Shown piece after piece: positions 37,070 through 44,826 of a stretch of 64,000 bases of DNA (positions within the stretch are counted from its first letter, which is position 1; each line of letters begins with the position of its first letter). The stretch is from the NCBI GenBank assembly GCA_039025235.1, contig JBCCOS010000006.1, positions 124,001 to 188,000 on the forward strand. The letters are read 5' to 3'. The notes beneath the pieces were generated by a model. That model was not told the DNA's origin, made no database searches, and saw nothing but the letters and a program-made list of their open reading frames with translations. The position numbers were made by a program, and so were the translations under genes. The DNA comes from MED-G105 sp039025235 (GTDB lineage: Bacteria > Pseudomonadota > Alphaproteobacteria > Caulobacterales > Parvularculaceae).

Positions 37070-38467
37070 TCATGCAGACGCCAGCTTTACGACCACTTCA
37101 TTCAAGGTCTGCTCGAGACCAAAAACTATACCAGCCATATGGCCAAGGCGAATAATAACCATTTCTTTTGATGGAATAATCAGTGTTCGTTGTAAGCCAC
37201 CACCACTTGCCCAATAGGCGTCCGAGGGCGCGTCTTTTATGATGTTCGTCGCGTTCGTGGGAAAGAATCCGCCATAATATGGATTGTGTGCCCATGCTTC
37301 TTTTGCAGGTGTCTGGACAAAGTCCACAAAAGACTCGTTCAGAATTTGATCGGCACCCCATGCGCCTCTTTGCAGATATAATTGGCCGAAGCGTGCCCAA
37401 TCGCGCGCACGTCCATAGTCGTGTCCAGAAATCAAAAAGTTTCCATAGGGATCTGTTTCAAGAACCATCCCGTCACTTCCGATCCGGTCGTACAGGTTTG
37501 CCTGTGGCCAATTCAGATAAGCTTGCACATCACCATTAAGGCAACGATTGCGGACAAGCGCTGTTGCTAAGAGCGGGTCACAGTTTCGATATCGACCGGC
37601 AGTTCCTGGGGCATCAGCCAGGGGTTTCTCAAGGCAAAAAGAATGGGAGTTGACGCCGCCGCCATAAACATAAATATGATCGAGAAATTTGCCATTCTCT
37701 GATTTTACTGAATGATCTTCCTCTTTCCCAAAACTACCGGTGAATGCCAAGCCGCTCGCCATATTCAAAATATCCCTAATACGGATTTTTGATCTCGGAT
37801 CGTCTTTGGATGACCATTCATCGAAAAGTGTATCGTCATCGAGGTGAAGTTTTCCGGCACGTTCGGCAATACCTACAAGCGTCGCGGCGATGCTCTTTCC
37901 CATTGACCAAGATTCAAATTGCGTCGAAGGGCCAAAGGGTTCGCGATAGCGTTCGGCAATCACTTTGCCTTTGTGAAGGACAACCATCGCGTTTGTAAAC
38001 TGCATGTCGTTTTCGAAGGCCAAATCAACGGCCTCACGAATTTTTCCTGCATTTAATCCGGTGGCACCTTCTTCTCCGGTAACGATCTCGTTGTCCGGAA
38101 ATAGACTGTCTGTTATTGGCGTGCGGATAACCGGTGTCGGCATGAATTGAAGTGGCGTATCCGGTGCATCGAGGATGACGCAACCTTGATCACCTGTATA
38201 TCTTGCATATGCTGTCTCGCCATTCATCGAAAGCCGAACCGTCTTGTTGTCCTGGTCGACATCAATCTCGACAGGTAAACTCATCAGCAGGCGAGCATTT
38301 TTTGTTTCAAGGACCTCTCTCATGAGGTCATCCGGCGCCGCCATCCATGAACAGTTCAGCGTAAAGATTTCGTGTGGGTCGCGGCCGGTGATGAAGATAC
38401 CCGAGGCAACGACTTTTGCTGCCCACGCAAGGCCACAACGGGCGGGGTTTGATTGATCAATTGCCAT
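37070..38467 (-). CDS. Cytoplasmic serine hydrolase, beta-lactamase/NylB-like
   Basis: A 465-residue protein with the SxxK motif SMGKS in QFESWSMGKSIAATLVGIA, YRN (Tyr motif) in GRYRNCDPLLATAL, and a GGGLQRTLIIPSKEMVI segment near the C-terminus. This is the layout of EstB/6-aminohexanoate-dimer hydrolase relatives, which cut esters or amides. No signal peptide is visible, so it should be cytoplasmic. The start is ATG 38467, because it overlaps the stop of the upstream beta-propeller gene as TGATG, a typical translational-coupling junction; an ATG 15 nt upstream is less likely. It is the third gene of a minus-strand operon with the SCP2 and propeller genes. The substrate is unknown. Confidence 0.87.
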   Translation of the reverse strand: MAIDQSNPARCGLAWAAKVVASGIFITGRDPHEIFTLNCSWMAAPDDLMREVLETKNARLLMSLPVEIDVDQDNKTVRLSMNGETAYARYTGDQGCVILDAPDTPLQFMPTPVIRTPITDSLFPDNEIVTGEEGATGLNAGKIREAVDLAFENDMQFTNAMVVLHKGKVIAERYREPFGPSTQFESWSMGKSIAATLVGIAERAGKLHLDDDTLFDEWSSKDDPRSKIRIRDILNMASGLAFTGSFGKEEDHSVKSENGKFLDHIYVYGGGVNSHSFCLEKPLADAPGTAGRYRNCDPLLATALVRNRCLNGDVQAYLNWPQANLYDRIGSDGMVLETDPYGNFLISGHDYGRARDWARFGQLYLQRGAWGADQILNESFVDFVQTPAKEAWAHNPYYGGFFPTNATNIIKDAPSDAYWASGGGLQRTLIIPSKEMVIIRLGHMAGIVFGLEQTLNEVVVKLASA

Positions 38468-39438
38468 CAGTGGTCGACGCAAATGCGTTGAGGAAACGCA
38501 CCGACACGTTCGATCGCATGGATGGTTTCTAAGCTTGCTAGATCAATGACCCGCAATTCACACGACGCTCGGCAAGTTATGTAGCAATACCGAGAGTCTG
38601 AGGACACAGTGAGGTAGCTGGGCTGCTTTCCGGTTTCTATTTTCTTGATAAATTTTAAGTCCGGAAAAGAATAAACGGCAGCAAACCCACCGGTCGTCGC
38701 CAGAAAAATGATATATTTTTGATCTGGTGTTATTTCAATACCATGGTCAACCGTAAACGGATACTTATCTTCACACGGTGGTTCGGAACCATCGTCCAGT
38801 CCTGGCATTTTTACCGTGTCCCGCAATTTCCACTCGTTTAGATCGAAGACATGAAATCCGTGCATGCGCGAGAGTTGAATATATGCGGTTGTGCCGTCAT
38901 GGCTTAACGCAAAAGGTCGAACATTGTGCTCGAATGTGAAATGCCTGGTCCACTGATCCGTTGTTGCATCAATTTCGTCAAACGAGCCCCAGATAATTGA
39001 GCCAACATAGACGCGGGACCCGTCTTTTGAGACGCGTACTTTATGACCGCCCAAATTCGCAATTTGGATTGGGGTTACTTCTTGTGTTTGTGTATCGACC
39101 TTAGAGACCAATTTTCGGTCATTATGCGCATTATAGACAAAACGTTTATCGGGTGATGCTGCAAAATGCTCGATCGAGCCGAGTAGGGGAACGCGCCATT
39201 TCTCCTCGAGTGTAATCGCATCAAATGCCGCAAAAACACTGCGCGCTTCTTTGGTTGGTTCCCGCCAGAATTCCCAGCGGTTGGTGCCATTGGTATATAG
39301 AGTCTTTTTATCCGCAGAAAGAACAACACTGTCAGGTGTTAGCTCATCACCAAGGGTGATTATTCCTTTAGGTTCGAATTCATTTTTCTCGTCATATACA
39401 CGAATATCCGACCCTATCGTATTTTGTACGTAGATCAT
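38467..39438 (-). CDS. YVTN/lactonase-like beta-propeller protein
   Basis: A 323-residue protein made of repeated four-stranded blades: VVLSADKKTLYTNGTN, HFAASPDKRFVYNAHN, KVRVSKDGSRVYVGSI, FALSHDGTTAYIQLSR, IEITPDQKYIIFLATT, then YLTVSSDSRYCYITCR, with a last strand RICVDH. This repeat is typical of YVTN-type propellers, some of which are lactonases or quinoprotein-like electron carriers. No signal peptide is present, so it is probably cytoplasmic; an enzyme role is not established. ATG 39438 follows TTAGGGA. It is translationally coupled to the serine hydrolase and 19 bp after the SCP2 gene, so the three products probably act on one compound. Confidence 0.82.
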   Translation of the reverse strand: MIYVQNTIGSDIRVYDEKNEFEPKGIITLGDELTPDSVVLSADKKTLYTNGTNRWEFWREPTKEARSVFAAFDAITLEEKWRVPLLGSIEHFAASPDKRFVYNAHNDRKLVSKVDTQTQEVTPIQIANLGGHKVRVSKDGSRVYVGSIIWGSFDEIDATTDQWTRHFTFEHNVRPFALSHDGTTAYIQLSRMHGFHVFDLNEWKLRDTVKMPGLDDGSEPPCEDKYPFTVDHGIEITPDQKYIIFLATTGGFAAVYSFPDLKFIKKIETGKQPSYLTVSSDSRYCYITCRASCELRVIDLASLETIHAIERVGAFPQRICVDH

Positions 39439-39457
39439 TCCCTAATGCCTTTAGTCT

Positions 39458-39760
39458 TTAGCGGCCAAGAATTTCAGTGAGGCGCACGCCAGTAATCATA
39501 TCGCCACTAATCCGGAGTTTGCCCATTGCGAAGGCAAGGTCTCCCGGTAACTCTTTTGCAAGGATCGCTGAGAAATCCTTGAGTGAGACACGCACTAAGG
39601 TATCCGTCTCGCCATCTTCGTTACTAACCTCAGCAGGCGATTTTGTAGCGTCCAGTAAGATCACGCCATCCGGTCCAAAATCAAATTTGAGACGCGCACC
39701 AATAGAGGATGCGCGTGGCGCAATCATTTTAAAAAATTGAGTGAGTTCTTCTAATGTCAC
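39458..39760 (-). CDS. SCP2 sterol-carrier-domain protein
   Basis: A 100-residue single SCP2 domain. Seen: ARLKFDFGPDGVILLDATKS near the start, VRVSLKDFSAILAKELPGD and AFAMGKLRISGDM, the usual conserved GKxxxxGD-type turn and lipid-contact helices. SCP2 folds bind fatty acyl chains, sterols or other hydrophobic ligands in a tunnel. Small bacterial copies often sit with lipid or steroid catabolic genes. It leads the minus-strand operon with the propeller and hydrolase genes, which hints that their substrate is hydrophobic. The ligand is not known. Confidence 0.85.
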   Translation of the reverse strand: MTLEELTQFFKMIAPRASSIGARLKFDFGPDGVILLDATKSPAEVSNEDGETDTLVRVSLKDFSAILAKELPGDLAFAMGKLRISGDMITGVRLTEILGR

Positions 39761-40051
39761 GCGTTCGTTTCACCCCTCGGCAATACCAATTTTCAGCAAT
39801 AGACCGGAAACCGATATTCGTTGCAAGGGGGCGCGCTAATTCCCTTACTGTTGCGTGGATGGTTAGCATGTCGCTAACATCTTTGTTCACAACGCATTGT
39901 CTACAAATGGATGGCGCGATCGACTTGTTATTTCTGTTTTTAGAGGGGGCACGTCCAATTTCGACGTGATTTCAAAGTGGAATGCGTAGGCTATAAAGGC
40001 CTACGCTTATTGCTCAGAATTGTCTTGCCGAGGCTTTACTTGGGTATGTGG
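39761..40051. other. Intergenic region between ald and the SCP2 operon
   Basis: A 291-bp region without a supported gene, serving as the 3' side of ald and the promoter side of the SCP2 operon. CAATACCAATTTTC at 39781-39794 resembles a diverged half hairpin of the repeat family, also seen near 26800. No complete repeat and no terminator with a T-run were found. Confidence 0.4.
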
Positions 40052-41155
40052 CTATTCGTAGGGGGAATAGGGGATATCAATAGCCTCGGAAACGGCAGCA
40101 TTTGTAAGTTTCCCATGAGCAACGTTCACACCGTTTTTAAGGTGCTTGTCCGCTTCGATAGCGGCTTTGGGCCCTTTATTCGCCAAATTCAGTACATAGG
40201 GTAATGTCGCATTGTTCAACGCAAAAGTTGATGTTTTTGGGACGCCCCCCGGCATATTTGCAACGCAATAATGAATCACACCGTCAATAATAAAGGTAGG
40301 ATTATCATGGGTCGTTGGTTTTGATGTTTCGAAACAGCCTCCTTGATCGATTGCGATATCAACCAAAGCTGAGCCATCTTTCATATTTTTCAGCATATCT
40401 TTCGTGACAAGTTTCGGTGCCGCTGCTCCAGGAATGAGAACAGCACCAATTACAAGGTCAGCGTCTAGTACTGCTTGTTCAACAGCGCCTTTCGTCGAAT
40501 AGGCGATCGTTGCCTGCCCGCCATAGTGACGCTCTAGTTCGGCTATTCTTGGCAGAGAACGTTCGAATAGCGTTATGTCTGCGCGTGCACCAATTGCCAT
40601 TTGAAGTGCATTTTCACCGGCTGCTCCGCCGCCAAGAATAACGACTTTAGCCGCGGGGACACCGGGAACACCGCCGAGCAGAAGGCCAGCACCACCACTA
40701 CTTTTTTCTAATGCTTTTGCACCGACTTGCACCGCCATACGTCCAGCGACTTCGCTCATGGGACGGAGTAACGGCAGATCGCCGCGATCACTGGTTATCG
40801 TTTCGTAAGCGATTGCGAGGCAGCCGGACGTCATCAAGGCTTCAGTTTGTGGCTTATCAGCAGCAAGGTGAAGATAAGTGAATAGCGTTTGATCGGCGCT
40901 CAACATGGCGCATTCGTTCAGTTGTGGTTCTTTAACTTTGACAATAAGTTCAGCGTCTTGAAAAATTCCTTCAGGCCCGCCAAGAATGCGTGCCCCGGCC
41001 CGCTCATAGTCCTCATTGCTAAATCCAACACCAGAGCCTGCGTTCGTCTCTACAATGACTTCGTGTCCATTTGATATGACTTCTTGGACGCTATCGGGGG
41101 TCAGGCCGACGCGAAATTCTTTTGTCTTTATCTCTTTTGGAACCCCAATGCGCAT
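40052..41155 (-). CDS. ald: Alanine dehydrogenase
   Basis: A 367-residue NAD-dependent enzyme that interconverts L-alanine with pyruvate and ammonia, mostly for alanine catabolism. Features: MRIGVPKEIKTKEFRVGLTP at the start, with the substrate-contact Arg and Lys; KVKEPQ around residue 74; YLHLAADKPQTEALM, with the catalytic His; the nucleotide-binding region AKVVILGGGAAGENALQMA; and DIAIDQGGCFETSKPTTHD, with the catalytic Asp. The start at 41155 is preceded by GGAGG at 8 nt; the longer frame to 41176 is unlikely. It is divergent from an Lrp-family regulator, an arrangement typical of alanine-responsive AldR control. Confidence 0.96.
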   Translation of the reverse strand: MRIGVPKEIKTKEFRVGLTPDSVQEVISNGHEVIVETNAGSGVGFSNEDYERAGARILGGPEGIFQDAELIVKVKEPQLNECAMLSADQTLFTYLHLAADKPQTEALMTSGCLAIAYETITSDRGDLPLLRPMSEVAGRMAVQVGAKALEKSSGGAGLLLGGVPGVPAAKVVILGGGAAGENALQMAIGARADITLFERSLPRIAELERHYGGQATIAYSTKGAVEQAVLDADLVIGAVLIPGAAAPKLVTKDMLKNMKDGSALVDIAIDQGGCFETSKPTTHDNPTFIIDGVIHYCVANMPGGVPKTSTFALNNATLPYVLNLANKGPKAAIEADKHLKNGVNVAHGKLTNAAVSEAIDIPYSPYE

Positions 41156-41208
41156 ATCCACAACCTCCCTATACATTCTAAGGAATATGATAGGGTGAAA
41201 GCCAATGG

Positions 41209-41226
41209 AAATATTCTCGAATATTT
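41209..41226. promoter_or_regulatory. Inverted repeat in the ald-lrp divergent promoter; probable Lrp operator
   Basis: AAATATTC, 2 nt, then GAATATTT: perfect 8-bp arms. A+T-rich dyads of about this size are typical Lrp/AsnC sites. It lies 54 nt upstream of the ald start and 48 nt upstream of the lrp start, fitting control of both genes. Inferred. Confidence 0.5.
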
Positions 41227-41273
41227 TGTCGTTTTTACTTTTTGTCGAAATTTATTCTGTTATATTATCTAAT

Positions 41274-41816
41274 ATGAAAAAAATTTCTATGGATCAAGCA
41301 GACAGGCGAATTCTCGATGCCGTGCAAAAAGACGGTCGGGCCAGCTATCAGGAGCTCGGTGAGGCCGTTGGTCTTTCTCTATCAGCATGCCACAAACGCG
41401 TTAAATCACTCGAAGCCAATGGTGTTATTGCGAGATATGCAGCAATTGTTGATGAGCGTAAGGCCGGTTTTCCATTAAGCGCATTTGTAAGTGTGACGTT
41501 GCGTGATCAAAAGAAAACGACGTTAGCCACATTTGAAAAGAGCGTTGTGGCGCGCCCAGAAATAATGGACTGCGTTCTGATGTCGGGCGATAGTGATTAC
41601 TTGTTACGCGTCATTTGCAGCGACCTCGACAGTTTCGAATATTTGCACAAAGAAGTTTTGACCGCATTGCCTGGCGTGGAGCGAATAAAATCTGCCTTTG
41701 CAATGAGAACTGTATGTCGTCGAACTGCGGTGCCGGTTTCAATGGCTACGAAAGCATTTCCAGGTCAAGTGGCTACCGACCCACGCACCAGAAAAAGCGT
41801 AAAAACAAAAACCTAA
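41274..41816 (+). CDS. Lrp/AsnC family transcriptional regulator (probable AldR)
   Basis: About 180 residues. The N-terminal helix-turn-helix is seen as DQADRRILDAVQKDGRASYQELGEAVGLS (split here: ILDAVQKDGRASYQ, LGEAVGLSLSACHKRVKSLE). The RAM ligand-binding domain has LSAFVSVTLRDQK, MDCVLMSGDSDYLLRVIC and LPGVERIKSAFAMRTV. The start at 41274 (or 41289) fits the family; the frame reaches 41205 but would cover the operator. The Lrp fold ends near RTVCRRTAVPVS, and the last roughly 21 residues (MATKAFPGQVATDPRTRKSV) are encoded by an intergenic repeat that starts about 41750 and supplies the stop. Divergence from ald suggests alanine-dependent activation of ald. Confidence 0.88.
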   Translation: MKKISMDQADRRILDAVQKDGRASYQELGEAVGLSLSACHKRVKSLEANGVIARYAAIVDERKAGFPLSAFVSVTLRDQKKTTLATFEKSVVARPEIMDCVLMSGDSDYLLRVICSDLDSFEYLHKEVLTALPGVERIKSAFAMRTVCRRTAVPVSMATKAFPGQVATDPRTRKSVKTKT

Positions 41817-41926
41817 AGCCGCCCATCAATTCTATTTGAAACGCGGCTCTAAATCTTTGTTTTTACGCGTTTCCCCAGTGACCAAACAGGCGGCTAACCG
41901 CACACACCTGGACTGAATATGCTGTA
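41750..41926. repeat. Symmetric tail-hairpin-tail repeat at the lrp/response-regulator junction
   Basis: A tail module (AAAGCATTTCCAGGTCAAG, then AAAAAGCGTAAAAAC), a central hairpin with arms AGCCGC and GCGGCT around CAATTCTATTTG, and an inverted tail module (TTTTTACGCGTTTCCC, then CGCACACACCTGG). This is a roughly 180-bp near-dyad. It begins inside the lrp coding frame and ends 11 bp before the stop of the converging response-regulator gene. Confidence 0.75.
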
Positions 41927-41936
41927 ACTTTTTGTT

Positions 41937-42368
41937 TTATGTCGGTAAATCAACACTTTCACAATAGTAGTCAAGAAGCTGAACGGCTGCTTTGAAACTA
42001 TTCGTTGTGTTTGATTTTACAATATATCCGGCTACGTTATAATTATAGGCTTTAATTTTGTCGTCTTGGGAATTTGAAGTTGTCAATACAAAGACGATCG
42101 AGGAACGAAGCTGATCATCGTTGCGAATGACGTCAAGAAACTCGATACCATTCATCCGTGGCATATTTAGGTCGAGTAGAATAACGAACGGCGGTGAAAC
42201 TTTTGTTTTTCCGTTGTCCCCCCTTAAAAAATCGAGCGCTTCCTGACCGTCATGTGCAATCATGAGTGGGTTCGTCACGTCTAGTTCGACAAGTGCCCGT
42301 TTTATTCCCATGACGTCGACATCGTCATCTTCGACGAGAAGGAATGTCACAGCTGATCCAGTGGTCAT
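41937..42368 (-). CDS. Single-domain response regulator (CheY/Rcp1-like)
   Basis: A 143-residue receiver with no output domain. Seen: FLLVEDDDVDVMGIKRAL (acidic pocket), the phospho-acceptor Asp in VILLDLNMPRMNGIEFL, the Thr switch in FVLTTSNSQDDKIKAY, and the Lys in GYIVKSN. The long loop around GDNGKTKVSPPFV is typical of Rcp1-type regulators paired with PAS or phytochrome kinases. It is the last gene of a minus-strand operon with a PAS kinase 45 bp upstream, so phosphotransfer between them is likely. The downstream target is unknown. Confidence 0.93.
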   Translation of the reverse strand: MTTGSAVTFLLVEDDDVDVMGIKRALVELDVTNPLMIAHDGQEALDFLRGDNGKTKVSPPFVILLDLNMPRMNGIEFLDVIRNDDQLRSSIVFVLTTSNSQDDKIKAYNYNVAGYIVKSNTTNSFKAAVQLLDYYCESVDLPT

Positions 42369-42413
42369 TGCTTATGCCCTGTATCGACTAAAGTGAGACT
42401 ATGAGACGTGCGA

Positions 42414-44699
42414 TCAAGACGCAATCTCCAATCGTTCAGGTTTTGGAAATGTAAAGTGTACTGATGATCCTCTTTGATGGGGGGGCGAGCTGATCCATAC
42501 CATGCCACCAGAAGCCTCGATCATTTTCTTTACGATAGCCAATCCGATACCACTTCCCTCGACTTCATCTCGGCGGCGCAGCGTCTGGAACATTTTGAAG
42601 ACACGATCATGAAATTCAGGGGAAATACCTGGTCCGTCATCCGTTACAACAAATTCATGGAAGTCAGACGTTTCGGCGTAGGCGATTGAGATTGTGCCGC
42701 GGCTCTGGTCATGGTGTTTGACGGCATTCGAAATGAGGTTCGTTAGTACTTGCTCAAATAAGCTTGTTGAGACCATGATTGTTGGAAGCGCCATTGTCGC
42801 TTTAATCGTGAAACCTTCAGGGGCGGCGACCCATTCAATAACATCGGCTAATACGGACTGTGTATTGGTGGCTTGAGGAGGCTCTGATCGTTGTCCGGCA
42901 CGGGAATATTCCAAAATATCTCGTAACAGCTTATCCATGCGGTCAATCCGATTACGCATCAAATACAGCTTCTTTTGGACGCCTGCAGGAACGGCATCTC
43001 CAAGATCTTCTTCGATCCATTGCGCGACGTTGTCCATTCCCCTCAAAGGTGCACGAAGATCGTGAGAGGCAATATAGGCGAAGTTTTGTAGATCTTCGTT
43101 TGTGCGCTCGAGTGTTGTGGTTCGTTCCTGAAGTTGCTCTTGTGTGGTTTTTAGGTCATTGATATCCATCACGGTACCAACCATACGTTGGGGTTTTCCG
43201 TTTTGGTCCCAAATGGCTTGCCCAGAGCTTAGAAACCATCGGTAGCCCCCATCGCCATGCTTTATCCGGACCTCTATGTGAAAGGGCTCGCGGTTCCTAA
43301 AATGGCGATCTAACATGTCCTGGGCGGCCGCTTGATCGTCTGGGTGTATCAGTTTTTTAAAATTTCTTAATGATGCTGGCACGAATGTTGGGTCGAGGCC
43401 AAACAGTTCGTATAGGATTTTAGACCACCATTGCTCATCCTCTTCAACGTTTGACCAGTCCCAAATTCCGACGCTTGCGCCGCTAGCAGCGAGAGCAAAT
43501 CTATTTTCGCTTGCTCGCAATTTCTCTTCGGTAAGCCGCTGTTTGGTGACATCCGTTGATACAGCCAAGATAAAACGTTTGCCTGTTTCACTATCAGTAT
43601 AAGGTATTTTATCGGTTTGAACCCAGCCTCGTTCACCTTCTTCCGATCTAAATTCTTCTATGATACCGAGTTTTGGCATTCCAGAATTTATAACTGATAG
43701 ATCATCGTCATGGTACTTGTTAGCAATTTCTGGAAACAGATCGTTTATGCACGCGCCTTCTGCTTCATCGACCGTTAGCCCCATGGCCGCTGCGGCTCGT
43801 TGATTCAAACGGACGAAGCGGTTTTCGTCGTCCTTGTATGAAATGCGTGCTGGAACATTATCGAATATTAATTGTAATTCTGCTCTTTGACTTTCTAATT
43901 CTTCGCGCATAGCAACCGCTATGGAAATATCTTGAACGGAACCAGCCATTCGGATCGCTGATCCATCTGCGTCCCAGACCGCTTGACCCGATACGTGAAG
44001 CCAAACAAATGTATCGTCTTCGCGCTTCATTCTAAATTCTATATCTAACGGGGTGTCGTCAGCGAGGTGCCCGTCAATAGCGGCAACAACGCGTTTACGG
44101 TCATGCATATGAATACGGTCTTCGAAGTCTGCATACGACGGTTTGAAATCCGTAATCGTAATGCCGAGAAAATGCTGGAAACGCGGGGACCAATAAAGGT
44201 CTCCAGAAGCTATGTCCCAATCCCAAAGGCCAACGCTTGACCCATTGACGGCGCGTTCAAAGCGTTCTTCGCTTTGTTTCAGTTTGAGGTCGGCTTCGCG
44301 TTTTTCAGTGATGTCTTGAAATACGCCGAAGATCGCTCCAACGCGTCCAACGGCATTGATCTGACACTCTGCCCGCGCATGAACAAATCGAATTTCTCTA
44401 CTCCGGCGCACGATTCGCAAGACGAATTCAAAAGGCCCTGGTTTCTTCAGTGCTTTTTCGATTGCCAGATGGACATCGTCACGATCTTCCGGGTGATAAA
44501 ACTCAACGGCTGTTTTTACATCTGGTGTATAGCAATCACGGTCGACACCATGGATGTTAAAAATTTCATCTGACCAAAATAATTCTTTGTTATCAAAATC
44601 GATACGCCAATGGCCTATGCGAGCAACTTTTTCAGCCAGCTTAAGATACGAGAGCGCTTGAGATTCTGGGGTCTTTTCATGGGGGTGAGAAAAAGACAT
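42414..44699 (-). CDS. Multi-PAS sensor histidine kinase, soluble
   Basis: About 761 residues from ATG 44699; a longer frame to 44780 would add a basic stretch (RKKPILTSPKKQTQRQ). There are no membrane helices. Four PAS/PAC units are visible: ARIGHWRIDFDNKELFWSDE, SSVGLWDWDIASGDLYWS, IFDNVPARISYKDDENRF, and ASVGIWDWSNVEEDEQWWS. PAC ends such as GVFQDITEKREA and GTVMDINDLKTT are also seen. The H-box is FAYIASHDLRAPLRGMDN, and the HATPase has LISNAVKHHD and DDGPGIS. The DLRAPLR type is common in kinases paired with Rcp1-like receivers, as here. The stimulus is unknown; no GAF or chromophore motif was seen. Confidence 0.92.
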   Translation of the reverse strand: MSFSHPHEKTPESQALSYLKLAEKVARIGHWRIDFDNKELFWSDEIFNIHGVDRDCYTPDVKTAVEFYHPEDRDDVHLAIEKALKKPGPFEFVLRIVRRSREIRFVHARAECQINAVGRVGAIFGVFQDITEKREADLKLKQSEERFERAVNGSSVGLWDWDIASGDLYWSPRFQHFLGITITDFKPSYADFEDRIHMHDRKRVVAAIDGHLADDTPLDIEFRMKREDDTFVWLHVSGQAVWDADGSAIRMAGSVQDISIAVAMREELESQRAELQLIFDNVPARISYKDDENRFVRLNQRAAAAMGLTVDEAEGACINDLFPEIANKYHDDDLSVINSGMPKLGIIEEFRSEEGERGWVQTDKIPYTDSETGKRFILAVSTDVTKQRLTEEKLRASENRFALAASGASVGIWDWSNVEEDEQWWSKILYELFGLDPTFVPASLRNFKKLIHPDDQAAAQDMLDRHFRNREPFHIEVRIKHGDGGYRWFLSSGQAIWDQNGKPQRMVGTVMDINDLKTTQEQLQERTTTLERTNEDLQNFAYIASHDLRAPLRGMDNVAQWIEEDLGDAVPAGVQKKLYLMRNRIDRMDKLLRDILEYSRAGQRSEPPQATNTQSVLADVIEWVAAPEGFTIKATMALPTIMVSTSLFEQVLTNLISNAVKHHDQSRGTISIAYAETSDFHEFVVTDDGPGISPEFHDRVFKMFQTLRRRDEVEGSGIGLAIVKKMIEASGGMVWISSPPHQRGSSVHFTFPKPERLEIAS

Positions 44700-44826
44700 C
44701 CCTAGCCGTTTTTGCCTTTGTGTTTGTTTCTTTGGGGACGTCAAGATTGGTTTCTTTCTATGGGGAGTCTTTTGTTGCAAAGAAAGTTTGAAACATCTCG
44801 GTATAACCTGACTTTTCAGAATTTAG

